Shown in pieces: positions 46,170 through 54,849 of a stretch of DNA of 64,000 nt. The notes beneath the pieces were generated by a model. The model was given only the letters and a program-made list of their open reading frames with translations. It was not told the origin of the DNA and ran no database searches. Made by a program: the position numbers and the translations under genes. Source of the stretch: Amycolatopsis iheyensis (lineage in GTDB: Bacteria; Actinomycetota; Actinomycetes; Mycobacteriales; Pseudonocardiaceae). The DNA is taken from the NCBI RefSeq assembly GCF_024703995.1, contig NZ_JAMXQV010000006.1:248001-312000 (forward strand), written 5' to 3'. Every line of letters starts with the position of its first letter. Within the stretch, counting starts at the first letter, position 1.

Positions 46170-47261
46170 GTGAAGCTGCCTGTCAAGGTGACGTCGGCGT
46201 TGTTCGCCTGTGGAGTCCTGCTCGCGTCGCTGACTGCCGCGATGCCCGCCGAGGCGGCCGCGATCTCGTGTGCTGACACGGATCTGCCGGTCAGCGGCCC
46301 GGGGTTGCCGCCGCTCGTCCCGGGCGCGCCGGCGACCCTGCACGGCCGGCTGTGCCTGCCGGCCGGCTCCGCGCCGGACACCGTCCAGCTGCTCGTGCAC
46401 GGCGGGACGTACAACAGCGCGTACTGGGACCTGCCCTATCAGCCGGAGCGCTACTCCTACCAGCGGGACATGGCCGCGAACGGCTACGCGACCTTCGCCG
46501 TCGACCAGCTCGGCGCCGGCCGCAGCAGTCACCCGCTGAGCTTGCCGCTGTCGGTCTGGGCGTCCGCGGAGTCCCTGCACGAGGCGGTCGGGCACCTGCG
46601 CGCGGGCCACGTCGGCGGGGTGTCGTTCGCGAAGGTCGTCATCGTCGGGCATTCGGTCGGCTCGGGCGTGGTCGCGGTCGAGGCGTCGACCTACCACGAC
46701 GTCGACGGCGTGATCCTCACCGGCATCACGCACCTGCCCGCGCTGCCGGTGCTGGCGCTGGGCGCGGCGCTGGGGCTGCAGCCCGCGCTGCTCGACGGGC
46801 AGCTGAGCCGGCTGGGCAGCGACCCGCTGTACTTCACGACGAAACCGGGGGCGCGGGCCGGGCTGTTCTACGCCGCCGACGACGCCGACCCGGGCGTGAT
46901 CGCCGCCGACGAGGCCACCAAGGACCAGGTTTCGGTGCCCGGGATGGGCACGGTCGCGCTGTTCGGGATCGTGCTTCCCGCGACGAAGGGAATTACCGCA
47001 CCGGTTTTCCAGGTGGTGGGGGAAAAGGACGTTCTTTTCTGCGGACTGCTCGCGCTGCGTGACTGTTCGAACGCCGGAGTGTTGCACGCGCAGGAAGCGC
47101 CGTACTACGCGGACCCGTCGAAATTGTCGACGTTCGTCCTCCCGGGTGCCGGTCATTCCGTTGCGTTGCACGAAAACGCGGCTGAATACCGGAACGCCAC
47201 CCGGTCGTGGCTGCGGGACCGGCTCGCCGTGGCTCCGCAGGGTTATCACTCGATTGGATGA
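46170..47261 (+). CDS. Secreted alpha/beta hydrolase
   Basis: The product is 363 aa. GTG at 46170 has a GGAGGAG SD. The signal peptide ends near PAEAAA. The fold is alpha/beta hydrolase: oxyanion region LLVHGGTYNSAYW, nucleophile elbow VIVGHSVGSG near residue 164, and likely catalytic His in GAGHSVALH near the C-terminus. Two Cys pairs (ISCADTD, GRLCLP, FCGLLALRDC) suggest disulfides. Substrate is unknown; lipase/esterase or haloperoxidase-like activity is possible. The 3' end is noticeably less GC-rich than the rest. Confidence 0.85.
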   Translation: MKLPVKVTSALFACGVLLASLTAAMPAEAAAISCADTDLPVSGPGLPPLVPGAPATLHGRLCLPAGSAPDTVQLLVHGGTYNSAYWDLPYQPERYSYQRDMAANGYATFAVDQLGAGRSSHPLSLPLSVWASAESLHEAVGHLRAGHVGGVSFAKVVIVGHSVGSGVVAVEASTYHDVDGVILTGITHLPALPVLALGAALGLQPALLDGQLSRLGSDPLYFTTKPGARAGLFYAADDADPGVIAADEATKDQVSVPGMGTVALFGIVLPATKGITAPVFQVVGEKDVLFCGLLALRDCSNAGVLHAQEAPYYADPSKLSTFVLPGAGHSVALHENAAEYRNATRSWLRDRLAVAPQGYHSIG

Positions 47262-47349
47262 ATGCTGTTTCGTGCGCCGGACACAATTTCGCGCAAGGAT
47301 ATATCGGCTACCCGAACCGGAGTGTGACTGATCTTCAGGACAGGCTGAG

Positions 47350-49461
47350 GTGACTGCTCCCCATCCCCGTGGTGACGCGCCGCGGAAGAAGCCGTCCGCC
47401 GAACGTGCGGCGAGACGGCTCGGCACGCTGGCGCGCAAGTGGGGCTACCTGGTCAGCACCACCGCCTACCTGCCGCACACGCCCGAGGAGATCGAGCGCG
47501 AACTGGCGGTCCTGGTCGGCCGGCTCTTCGACGCCGTCACGAGCGACCCGCCGGACCTCGAAGCCGCGGCGGCGGCCGGTGGCCGGCTCGTCGAACTGCG
47601 GTGCGTCGGCGCCGACAGCTTGCGCCGCAGCCTCGAAGTGCTCGGCAAAGCGCTGCTGCGCGAGCCGGAGCTGCGCCGCGTCGAAGGGCTCGCCGAGCGG
47701 GTCGTCGTGGTGCTCGGCGCGCTCAGCTCGGGCTACGGCGAGACGCTGCGCGAGGACATCCAGAAGCGGCAGGAGGGCCTGAGCCGTGCGCTGCTGAAGG
47801 TCGAGCAGGAGACGCGGCAGAAGCAGGTCATCACCCGGGCGCAGTTCGAGGAGGTCTTCGCGGGTTCGGCCAGCGGCGTCGCGCTCACCGAGCTGGACGG
47901 GCGCGTGCTGCGGGCCAACGCGGCCCTGGCGAAGACGCTCAACCGCACACCCGCCGAGATCGCCGCGCTGACGTTGTTCGACCTGGTCCACCCCGAGGAC
48001 GTCGAGCAGCTGCGCGAGCACTACGACGACCTGGTGGCCGGCAAGCTGCACCGGCTGCGTGCCGGTCGGCGGCTGGTCGGCCGGGACGGCGAGCCGATGT
48101 GGGCGACCTTCGCCGCGGCGGTGATCCGCGACGCGGTCGGCGCGCCCCGGCAGCTGATCACGATCGTCGACGACGACACCGAGGTGTCGCTGCTGCAGCG
48201 GCGGTTGAGCCACCAGGCCCTGCACGACGTGCTGACCGGGCTGCCGAACCGCCAGTTCTTCAGCACCCGCTTGGAAAACCTGCTCCGCGACGCCGACCCG
48301 GCCCGCGGCGTCACGCTGTTCCACCTCGACCTCGACGGTTTCTCGCAGGTCACCGGCGGGCTCGGGCAGGAGCTGGGCGACCGGGTGCTGCGCGGGGTCG
48401 CGGGCAAGCTGAAGGCGGTGTTCGAAGGCGAGTCGGCGCTCGTGGCGCGCCTGGGCGGCGACGAGTTCGCGGTGCTGGTGCAGAACGGGGAGTCGACGCC
48501 GGGAGTGGTGGCGCTGGTCCGCCGGATCACGCACGAGCTCGCGGAGCCGGACTACGTGGACGGCAGCCACGGCGTCGCGGTGTCGGCCAGCATCGGCGTC
48601 GTGCACCGCCCGCCACGGGACATCACGCCGGTGGAGCTGCTGCGCGCGTCGGACCTGACGCTGCGCCGAGTCCAGCGGGCAGGCAACCAGTGGGGCCTGT
48701 TCGACCGCGAGCTGGACCGCCGCGACCGGCACGACTTCGGGCTGGCCGCGGGGATGGCGGGCGCGTGGGAGAACGGCGAGATCGAGGTGGGCTACCGGGC
48801 GCTGGTGTCGGCGGCGGACGGCACGATCCGCGGTGTCGAGCCCCGGCTGCGCTGGAACCACCCGGAAGAAGGCGTGCTGGCGCACGAAACGTGCGTGCGG
48901 CTGGCGGCGGAGACCGGGCTGGCGCTGCCACTGGGCACGTGGCTGCTGCGCACGGCGGCGGAGGCGGTCACGACGGCCGGCGTGGCTGCGCCGCTGGTCG
49001 TCTCGCTGACGCCGCAGCAGGCGGCGGACCCGGAGCTGGTCGGCGAGATCCGCGCGGTGCTGGAGTCGACGGGCCTGGCCCCGGAGCGGCTGCGCCCGGG
49101 CTTCCCGGCGGCGGCCCTGCTGTCGGACACGGGCGATGCGGCGGACAACGTGAAGGTGCTGGCGGAAATCGGCATCGAGGCGGAGGTCCACGACTTCGGC
49201 GCGGCGGCGGACGTGACGTGCCTGGCGGACTTCCCGGTCCACACGGTTCGACTGGCGGAGACCGTGGCATCCCGCCGCGACGACGAGCTGGTGCAGCTTT
49301 CGGTGGCGGCGCTGATCGAGGCCGCGCACCGGGGTGGCGCGGAGGTCGCGGTGGCCGGGGTCGGGAGTGCGGAGGTCGCCGGGTGGTGGCGGGAGCGTGG
49401 TGTGGACCGGGTTTCCGGCCCCGCGTTCGCCGAGTTGCCGGGTGGTCTTCCGGCCTGCTGA
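47350..49461 (+). CDS. PAS-GGDEF-EAL cyclic-di-GMP protein with degenerate EAL
   Basis: The product is 703 aa with a GTG start. An N-terminal ~150-residue helical region is followed by a PAS domain (about 165-280). The GGDEF domain (about 290-455) has an intact LGGDEFAVL near residue 369. The EAL-like domain (about 460-700) has EPRLRW where EAL motif residues belong and lacks other phosphodiesterase signatures. It may therefore synthesise c-di-GMP, or sense it through the EAL relic. Similar PAS-GGDEF-EAL proteins regulate development in Streptomyces. The final 80 bp are partly duplicated just downstream. Confidence 0.9.
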   Translation: MTAPHPRGDAPRKKPSAERAARRLGTLARKWGYLVSTTAYLPHTPEEIERELAVLVGRLFDAVTSDPPDLEAAAAAGGRLVELRCVGADSLRRSLEVLGKALLREPELRRVEGLAERVVVVLGALSSGYGETLREDIQKRQEGLSRALLKVEQETRQKQVITRAQFEEVFAGSASGVALTELDGRVLRANAALAKTLNRTPAEIAALTLFDLVHPEDVEQLREHYDDLVAGKLHRLRAGRRLVGRDGEPMWATFAAAVIRDAVGAPRQLITIVDDDTEVSLLQRRLSHQALHDVLTGLPNRQFFSTRLENLLRDADPARGVTLFHLDLDGFSQVTGGLGQELGDRVLRGVAGKLKAVFEGESALVARLGGDEFAVLVQNGESTPGVVALVRRITHELAEPDYVDGSHGVAVSASIGVVHRPPRDITPVELLRASDLTLRRVQRAGNQWGLFDRELDRRDRHDFGLAAGMAGAWENGEIEVGYRALVSAADGTIRGVEPRLRWNHPEEGVLAHETCVRLAAETGLALPLGTWLLRTAAEAVTTAGVAAPLVVSLTPQQAADPELVGEIRAVLESTGLAPERLRPGFPAAALLSDTGDAADNVKVLAEIGIEAEVHDFGAAADVTCLADFPVHTVRLAETVASRRDDELVQLSVAALIEAAHRGGAEVAVAGVGSAEVAGWWRERGVDRVSGPAFAELPGGLPAC

Positions 49462-49473
49462 CGGCGGGTGTCC

Positions 49474-49545
49474 GGGGTGGTGGCGGGAGCACGGGTTTCC
49501 GGCCCCGCGTTCGCCGACCTCCCCGGCGGCCTCCCGGCCTGCTGA
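49474..49545 (+). repeat. Degenerate duplicate of the GGDEF/EAL gene 3' tail
   Basis: The sequence repeats 49382-49461, with a 10-bp deletion that shifts the frame. After the deletion it still encodes RVSGPAFADLPGGLPAC plus stop, against RVSGPAFAELPGGLPAC in the gene. Nearly all base changes are at third positions or are synonymous, so this copy diverged while it was still coding sequence. Confidence 0.8.
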
Positions 49546-49551
49546 CGAACC

Positions 49552-50214
49552 TCAGACCCGGACCAGCACCTCCTCGAGGGGCTTGCGCCGCAGGTCCGGC
49601 ACCACGCAGTCGTCGGCCGGGTAGCCGACCGGGATCACCGCGAACGCCTTTTCGTTGCGGGGGCGGCCGAGCAGCTCGCCCAGGAAGCGCATCGGGGACG
49701 GTGTGTGCGTCAACGCCGCCAGCCCGGCCACCTGCAACGCCGTCAGCAGCATGCCGACCGCGATGCCCACCGACTCGTCGACGTAGTAGTGCTTCCGCAC
49801 GCCGCCGTCGTCGTCGAGGGCGAACCGTTGCTGGAACACCACGATCAGGTACGGCGCGTCCGTCAGGTGCGGCTTCACCGCGTCCGTGCCCAGTGGCTTC
49901 AGCGCGTCGAGCCACGCTTCGCCCAGCCGGCCGTCGTAGGAGATGCGCTCCTCCTCTTCCGCCGCTTCGCGCAGGCGGCGGCGCACCGCCGGGTCGGTGA
50001 CGAGGACGAACGTCCACGGCTGCTGGTGCGCGCCGCTCGGTGCCGTGGACGCCACCGCGATCGCGTCGAGCACCGCGCGCTCCGGGACCGGGTCGGGGGA
50101 GAACATCCGCACCGAGCGCCGGGCTTCCATCCGCTGCCGCAGCGCGCTCACCCGCGCGACCGCTTCGTCGTCGGGCAGCCGGGCGGGGCGGTAGGGGACC
50201 GGGTGATAGGTCAT
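49552..50214 (-). CDS. Nitroreductase-family FMN protein, iodotyrosine-deiodinase-like
   Basis: The product is 220 aa. FMN-binding motifs include RRSVRMFSPDPVP and STAPSGAHQQPWTFVLV. The middle and C-terminus run parallel to iodotyrosine deiodinase: EEEERISYDGRLGEAW (the substrate-lid region), RKHYYVDESVGIA, LLTALQVAGL, LGRPRNEKAF and VGYPADDCVVPDL. IYD enzymes reductively dehalogenate halotyrosines with FMN. No NRPS-type halogenase is nearby. A detoxifying or aromatic dehalogenating role is possible but unproven. Confidence 0.85.
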   Translation of the reverse strand: MTYHPVPYRPARLPDDEAVARVSALRQRMEARRSVRMFSPDPVPERAVLDAIAVASTAPSGAHQQPWTFVLVTDPAVRRRLREAAEEEERISYDGRLGEAWLDALKPLGTDAVKPHLTDAPYLIVVFQQRFALDDDGGVRKHYYVDESVGIAVGMLLTALQVAGLAALTHTPSPMRFLGELLGRPRNEKAFAVIPVGYPADDCVVPDLRRKPLEEVLVRV

Positions 50215-50436
50215 GCCCGGATTGTGGCGGGGGACACGATCACCGCAGCAGGGCCGAACGTACGATTTCCGGCTCAGATGCGTCCGCTATACGGACAGTA
50301 AGGTGATCCTTGCTTCGATCTTTACGCCGAACAGCGCAACGCAACTAGGCCATTTGGTCCTGTCGCGCGAAGTGACCTCCTCATTACCCTCCAGTAGCAG
50401 GCAGTGGTGTCGATCACAGTCGCTCCAGGAGGCCCC

Positions 50437-50856
50437 ATGGCGTCGCGCGTCCGAGGACCCGGCTCCGAAGACCGGCGCGAACTGCGGCTCAGGCACATCA
50501 CCGGCTGCCTCTCCTGCACCCTCAAGTGCGGGTACTGCGGCCTGCCCGTCCGGCTCGCCGGGCGGAGCGACCACCCGGGGTACGGCGTGGTCGACGAAGT
50601 CACCGGGGAACTGGTGCTGCTGCACCGGTTCTGCCGCGGCGCGCTCGGCCGGTGCCGGACGCGGGGGTGCGTGCTGCGGCGCGCCCACCTCGGCCGGGCG
50701 ACCGAGCAGTACGAAACCGGCCGCCGTCGCCCGGGGCGCTACCAGCGCCTCGGCGTCCGCCGGTCGGCCGACCTCGACTTGTACCGGAAACACTGGCGGG
50801 TCGCGAAGATGCGGTACGCGTGCCAGGCGTGCCGCTACTACACCGGCTCGCACTGA
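50437..50856 (+). CDS. Small Cys-rich Arg-rich protein of unknown function
   Basis: The product is 139 aa. ATG at 50437 has AGGAGG six bases upstream; an in-frame GTG at 50404 lacks it. Cysteines fall in clusters, CLSCTLKCGYCG near residue 25, FCRGALGRCRTRGC near 65 and CQAC near the C-terminus, suggesting zinc ribbons. The rest is strongly basic, so nucleic-acid binding is conceivable. I recognise no family. It precedes the iron-sulfur gene by 30 bp and may be co-transcribed with it. Confidence 0.7.
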   Translation: MASRVRGPGSEDRRELRLRHITGCLSCTLKCGYCGLPVRLAGRSDHPGYGVVDEVTGELVLLHRFCRGALGRCRTRGCVLRRAHLGRATEQYETGRRRPGRYQRLGVRRSADLDLYRKHWRVAKMRYACQACRYYTGSH

Positions 50857-50886
50857 GCCGATCCTCGAAGTACGACCGGAGGACCC

Positions 50887-52980
50887 GTGCTCGTTCGTCT
50901 CATCCTCGGCCTGCTCATGACGGTCGTCGGCCTCGCCGTCGCCGGCAAGCGGGTGGCCTTCCTGTACCGGCTGATCAAGGCCGGCCAGCCCGACACCAAG
51001 CGCTCCGACGAACTGGGCGCACGCGTCTTCGCCCAGGTGCGTGAGGTGTTCGGCCAGCGCAAGCTCCTGAAGTGGTCGGTGCCCGGCCTCGCGCACTTCT
51101 TCACGTTCTGGGGCTTCGTGATCCTCGCGTCGGTGTACCTCGAGGCGTACGGCGCGCTCTTCGACGAGAAGTTCGCGATCCCGTGGATCGGCCACTGGTC
51201 GGTGCTGGGCTTCCTGCAGGACTTCATCGCCGTCATGGTGGCCGTCTCGCTGGCCGTGTTCACGGTCATCCGGATCCGCAACGCCCCGGAGCGCAAGGAC
51301 CGCGCGTCGCGCTTCTACGGCTCGCACACGGGCGGCGCGTGGCTGATCCTCTTCATGATCTTCAACGTCGTCTGGACGATGTTCTTCTTCCGCGGCGCGT
51401 CGGCGGCGTCCGGCAACTTCCCGTACGACAACGGCGCGTACGTCTCCCTCGGCGTTGGCAACCTGTTCGAGCCGCTCGGGCACTCGACCACCGAGGTGCT
51501 CGAGACGGTCGGCCTGATGCTGCACATCGGCGTCATGCTCGTGTTCCTGTCGATCGTGCTCTACTCCAAGCACCTGCACATCTTCGTGGCGCCGATCAAC
51601 GTCTCGGCCAAGCGGCTGCCGGACGGGCTCGGGCCGCTGCTGCCGATGGAGTCCGGCGGCAAGCCGATCGACTTCGAGGACCCGGGCGAGGACGACACGT
51701 TCGGCCGCGGCAAGATCGGCGACTTCACCTGGAAGGGCATGCTCGACTTCGCCACGTGCACCGAGTGTGGCCGCTGCCAGTCGCAGTGCCCGGCGTGGAA
51801 CACCGGGAAGCCGTTGTCGCCCAAGCTCGTCATCATGAACCTGCGCGACAACCTGTTCGAGGAGGCGCCCTACATCCTCGCGGGCACCGAGCACGAGGAC
51901 GCGCGCCCGCTGGTCGGCCCGGAAGCCGACGGCGGCGTCATCGACCCGGACGTGCTCTGGTCGTGCACCACCTGCGGCGCGTGCGTCGAGCAGTGCCCGG
52001 TGGACATCGAGCACGTCGACCACATCGTCGACATGCGCCGCTACCAGGTGATGATCGAGTCGGCCTTCCCGACCGAGCTGGGCGGGCTGTTCAAGAACCT
52101 GGAGACCAAGGGCAACCCGTGGGGCCAGAACAACTCCGAGCGGCTGGCCTGGACGAAGGACCTCGGCTTCGACGTCCCGGTGTTCGACGGCGAGCTCGCC
52201 GACGACGTCGAATACGTCTACTGGGTCGGCTGCGCGGGCGCGTTCGACGACCAGGCGCGCAAGACCGTCCGCGCCACGGCGGAGCTGCTGCACATCGCCG
52301 GCGTCAAGTACACGGTGCTGGGCAAGGAGGAGTCGTGCACGGGTGACCCGGCGCGGCGCGCGGGCAACGAGTTCCTCTTCCAGATGATGGCGCAGCAGAC
52401 CGCCGAGACGCTCAACGCCGTGTTCGAAGGCCGCGAGCCGCGGCTGCGCAAGATCGTCACGACCTGCCCGCACTGCCTCAACACGCTGAGCCGCGAGTAC
52501 CCGGACCTGGACGGGCACTACGAGGTCGTCCACCACACCCAGCTGCTGAACCGCCTGGTCCGCGGCGGGCAGCTGACGCCGGTGAAGGCGGTCGAGGACG
52601 GCCCGAAGGTCACCTACCACGACCCGTGCTACCTCGGGCGTCACAACAAGGTCTACACCCCGCCGCGCGAGCTCGTCGGGGCGACCGGCGCGACGCTCGA
52701 GGAGATGCCGCGGCACGCCGACCGGGCGCTCTGCTGCGGCGCGGGCGGCGCGCGGATGTGGATGGAAGAGCAGATCGGCAAGCGCATCAACCTGGAGCGG
52801 GTCGACGAGGCCATCGCGACGGACGCGGAGACGATCGTGACCGGCTGCCCGTTCTGCCGCGTGATGCTCACCGACGGCCTGGTCCAGCGCCAGAGCGAGC
52901 AGAAGGCGGAGAACGTCGACGTGCGTGACGTCGCCCAGCTGCTGCTGGAGCGGGTCAAGGCGCCGGCGCCGAAACCCTGA
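50887..52980 (+). CDS. Membrane iron-sulfur oxidoreductase (EtfD/HdrD-like, CCG domain)
   Basis: The product is 697 aa. GTG at 50887 has a GGAGG SD. The N-terminal ~240 residues carry about five membrane segments (NarI-like). A ferredoxin domain follows with two clusters: CTECGRCQSQCP near residue 291 and CTTCGACVEQCP near 360. The C-terminal half has two CCG-type modules (GCAGAFDDQ, TTCPHCLNTL; CCGAGGARM, TGCPFCRVML). Mycobacterial Rv0338c is the model: it passes electrons from the electron-transfer flavoprotein to the quinone pool during fatty-acid oxidation. The same role is likely here. Confidence 0.92.
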   Translation: MLVRLILGLLMTVVGLAVAGKRVAFLYRLIKAGQPDTKRSDELGARVFAQVREVFGQRKLLKWSVPGLAHFFTFWGFVILASVYLEAYGALFDEKFAIPWIGHWSVLGFLQDFIAVMVAVSLAVFTVIRIRNAPERKDRASRFYGSHTGGAWLILFMIFNVVWTMFFFRGASAASGNFPYDNGAYVSLGVGNLFEPLGHSTTEVLETVGLMLHIGVMLVFLSIVLYSKHLHIFVAPINVSAKRLPDGLGPLLPMESGGKPIDFEDPGEDDTFGRGKIGDFTWKGMLDFATCTECGRCQSQCPAWNTGKPLSPKLVIMNLRDNLFEEAPYILAGTEHEDARPLVGPEADGGVIDPDVLWSCTTCGACVEQCPVDIEHVDHIVDMRRYQVMIESAFPTELGGLFKNLETKGNPWGQNNSERLAWTKDLGFDVPVFDGELADDVEYVYWVGCAGAFDDQARKTVRATAELLHIAGVKYTVLGKEESCTGDPARRAGNEFLFQMMAQQTAETLNAVFEGREPRLRKIVTTCPHCLNTLSREYPDLDGHYEVVHHTQLLNRLVRGGQLTPVKAVEDGPKVTYHDPCYLGRHNKVYTPPRELVGATGATLEEMPRHADRALCCGAGGARMWMEEQIGKRINLERVDEAIATDAETIVTGCPFCRVMLTDGLVQRQSEQKAENVDVRDVAQLLLERVKAPAPKP

Positions 52981-53057
52981 CGGTTCACCCGTTCGCCGCA
53001 TATCTTCCCGCGGCCGCCCGCCTCTGCACCGGAGTCGGGCGGTGCGCGGGAGGGGCG

Positions 53058-53594
53058 ATGGGGCAAGTGAACGCGGCGGAGATCGAGACGGTCGACGGCG
53101 CCGTGGCGAGGCTGGCGGTGCGGCGCGGCACGTGGCTGGTCGGGCGCGGGCCGGAGGCCCACCTGCGGCTGCATTCCGGCCACGTGAGCCCGCGGCACGC
53201 GTGGATCCGGTGCGACGCGCGGGGCACACGGGTGACGGACGCCGGCTCGCGCACCGGCACGTGGGTGAACGGGCAGCGGCTCGCCGAGCACGAGACGCGG
53301 CTGCTGCGGGACGGCGACCGGCTGTCCTTCGGGCCGATCGGCGCGGTGTTCTCGGACGTCCCGGCGGCCGAAGGCGCCCGGCCGCGTCCCGGCCGGGTGC
53401 TGGTCGCGCCCGGGCTGCTCATGGTGGTGGCCGGGTTCGGGCTCTGGGCGTCGGCGGTCGACGGCGTGCCGCTGGGGATCGCCGGGTTCGTGGTGTTCGT
53501 GCTCGGTGCGATCCTGACGGTCGCCGGGGTGGCGATGACCGGCTTCACCCGGGCGCCGGAAAACCCCGCGCCTTCCCGGGAGGAGAGCCGATGA
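53058..53594 (+). CDS. FHA-domain membrane protein
   Basis: The product is 178 aa with a GGGAGGGG SD. The FHA domain (about 20-95) contains GRGPEAHLRLHSGHVSPRHA and GSRTGTWVNGQRL, the phosphothreonine-binding signature. Two C-terminal hydrophobic segments anchor it in the membrane with the FHA domain cytoplasmic. It probably reads out Ser/Thr kinase signalling. No kinase gene is visible in the window. Confidence 0.88.
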   Translation: MGQVNAAEIETVDGAVARLAVRRGTWLVGRGPEAHLRLHSGHVSPRHAWIRCDARGTRVTDAGSRTGTWVNGQRLAEHETRLLRDGDRLSFGPIGAVFSDVPAAEGARPRPGRVLVAPGLLMVVAGFGLWASAVDGVPLGIAGFVVFVLGAILTVAGVAMTGFTRAPENPAPSREESR

Positions 53595-53643
53595 GCGACC
53601 GTTAGAGTTAGCTCACTAGTTCGTACATTACCGGAGGGGCAGT

Positions 53644-54492
53644 GTGGCCAGCTACCTGATCGGGCTCGTCGGCTCGGGGATCGGGCTGTCCGCCAGCCCG
53701 GCCCTGCACGAACGGGAGGCCGGTGAACTCGGCCTCCGCTACGTCTACCGCCTGCTGGACCTCGACGTGCTGCGCCGGCCGGTCGCCGACGTCCTGGCCG
53801 CCGCCCGGCTCACCGGCTTCGACGGCCTCAACGTCACCCACCCGGCCAAGCAGGCGGTGCTGCCGCACCTCGACGAGCTTTCGCCGGAGGCCGCGGTGCT
53901 CGGCGCGGTCAACACGATCGTCTTCGACGGCGGCCGCGCGATCGGCCACAACACCGACGCGACCGGCTTCGCCCGCAGCCTGACCCGCGGCCTGCCCGGC
54001 GTCGCGATGGGCCGGGTCGTCCTGCTCGGCGCCGGTGGCGCGGGCGCGGCGGTGGCGCACGCCCTGCTTTCCCTGGGCGCCGGGCGGCTCACCGTGCACG
54101 ACGTCGACGGCTCGCGCAGCACGCGGCTGGTCGACGCGCTGCGGCGGCGGTTCGGCGACGACCGCGCCGAAACCGGTGGCCTCGAGGCGGTGCGGCGGGC
54201 CGACGGCCTGGTGCACGCGACGCCGACCGGCATGGCCGCCCACCCGGGCTCGCCGCTCCCGGCCGAGCTGCTGCGCCCCGAGCTGTGGGTGGCTGACATC
54301 GTTTACCGCCCGCTGGAGACACCCCTGCTGGCCGACGCCCGCGCGCTCGGCTGCCGTGTCCTGCACGGCGGCGGCATGGTCGTGCTGCAGGCGGCGGAGG
54401 CGTTCCGGCTGTTCACCGGCGTGGAGCCGGATGCGGGGCGGATGCTGCGGCACTTCGACACCCTCGAAGGCGAGGGCGCGCGAGCCGCCTGA
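53644..54492 (+). CDS. Quinate/shikimate dehydrogenase
   Basis: The product is 282 aa with a GTG start. Shikimate-binding and catalytic motifs are present: SASPALH, NVTHPAKQAV (catalytic Lys) and NTDATGF (catalytic Asp). The nucleotide loop is GAGGAGAAVA. The next strand ends TVHDVDGSR: the acidic residue at this position favours NAD+, as in catabolic quinate/shikimate dehydrogenases, rather than the NRT of NADP+-dependent AroE. The leader (53600-53635) is unusually AT-rich, with TTAGAGTTAGCTCACTAG and TTCGTAC, so it may be regulated independently. Confidence 0.88.
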   Translation: MASYLIGLVGSGIGLSASPALHEREAGELGLRYVYRLLDLDVLRRPVADVLAAARLTGFDGLNVTHPAKQAVLPHLDELSPEAAVLGAVNTIVFDGGRAIGHNTDATGFARSLTRGLPGVAMGRVVLLGAGGAGAAVAHALLSLGAGRLTVHDVDGSRSTRLVDALRRRFGDDRAETGGLEAVRRADGLVHATPTGMAAHPGSPLPAELLRPELWVADIVYRPLETPLLADARALGCRVLHGGGMVVLQAAEAFRLFTGVEPDAGRMLRHFDTLEGEGARAA

Positions 54493-54537
54493 CGGCCTCG
54501 CGACGACACGCTCTGCCACCAGGGAAAACTCCGGCCG

Positions 54538-54558
54538 TCCCGGAGCGCCGCTCCGGGA
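54538..54558 (+). terminator. Hairpin after shikimate dehydrogenase gene
   Basis: A perfect 8-9 bp stem (TCCCGGAG / CTCCGGGA) with a 3-5 nt loop lies 45 bp after the stop codon. No U-tract. Confidence 0.5.
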
Positions 54559-54762
54559 GTCCTTGCCCGGAGCGGCTTTCGCGGCGTCACCCGCTCGGCG
54601 CAGCCCGGTTTTCGGCTGCGGTGCGGTGAAAAACAGCCTGGACACCTTCCTATTCGGACGACTTCCGTCACCGCACGCGCCCTGCGCGGTAACCGCCCGG
54701 CTACCCCCCGTACAACTCCCCGGTGCGTTTACAACGTTCCGGCAACCGCCTTGACACCGCCT

Positions 54763-54776
54763 GTGGTACGTACCAC
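54763..54776. promoter_or_regulatory. Palindrome GTGGTACGTACCAC, possible second dre-like site
   Basis: This perfect 14-bp palindrome lies just downstream of the TTGACA hexamer. It has the TGGT-N4-ACCA arms of DasR-type operators, but its centre (ACGT) differs from the consensus CTAG. Confidence 0.55.
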
Positions 54777-54788
54777 TCTAACCCCAAC

Positions 54789-54804
54789 ATTGGTCTACAC
54801 CATT
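54789..54804. promoter_or_regulatory. DasR-responsive element (dre) candidate
   Basis: ATTGGTCTACACCATT fits the dre consensus A(G/C)TGGTCTAGACCA(G/C)T closely: TGGTCTA.ACCA is kept, with one mismatch in the core. It lies 46 bp upstream of the binding-protein start, where DasR would block transcription until glucosamine-6-phosphate releases it. Confidence 0.8.
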
Positions 54805-54849
54805 TGGGGCGCTCGGCCACGGTGGCCGGGCAGGGAAGGACGGCATCGA

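Larger units (their letters stand above)
54493..54849 (+). promoter_or_regulatory. Spacer and promoter region before the das-like operon
   Basis: This 357-bp stretch without a gene starts with a terminator hairpin (54538-54558). It ends with a TTGACA -35-like hexamer (54751-54756), a palindrome and a dre-like DasR box. The middle (54570-54740) shows nothing I can name. Confidence 0.6.
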
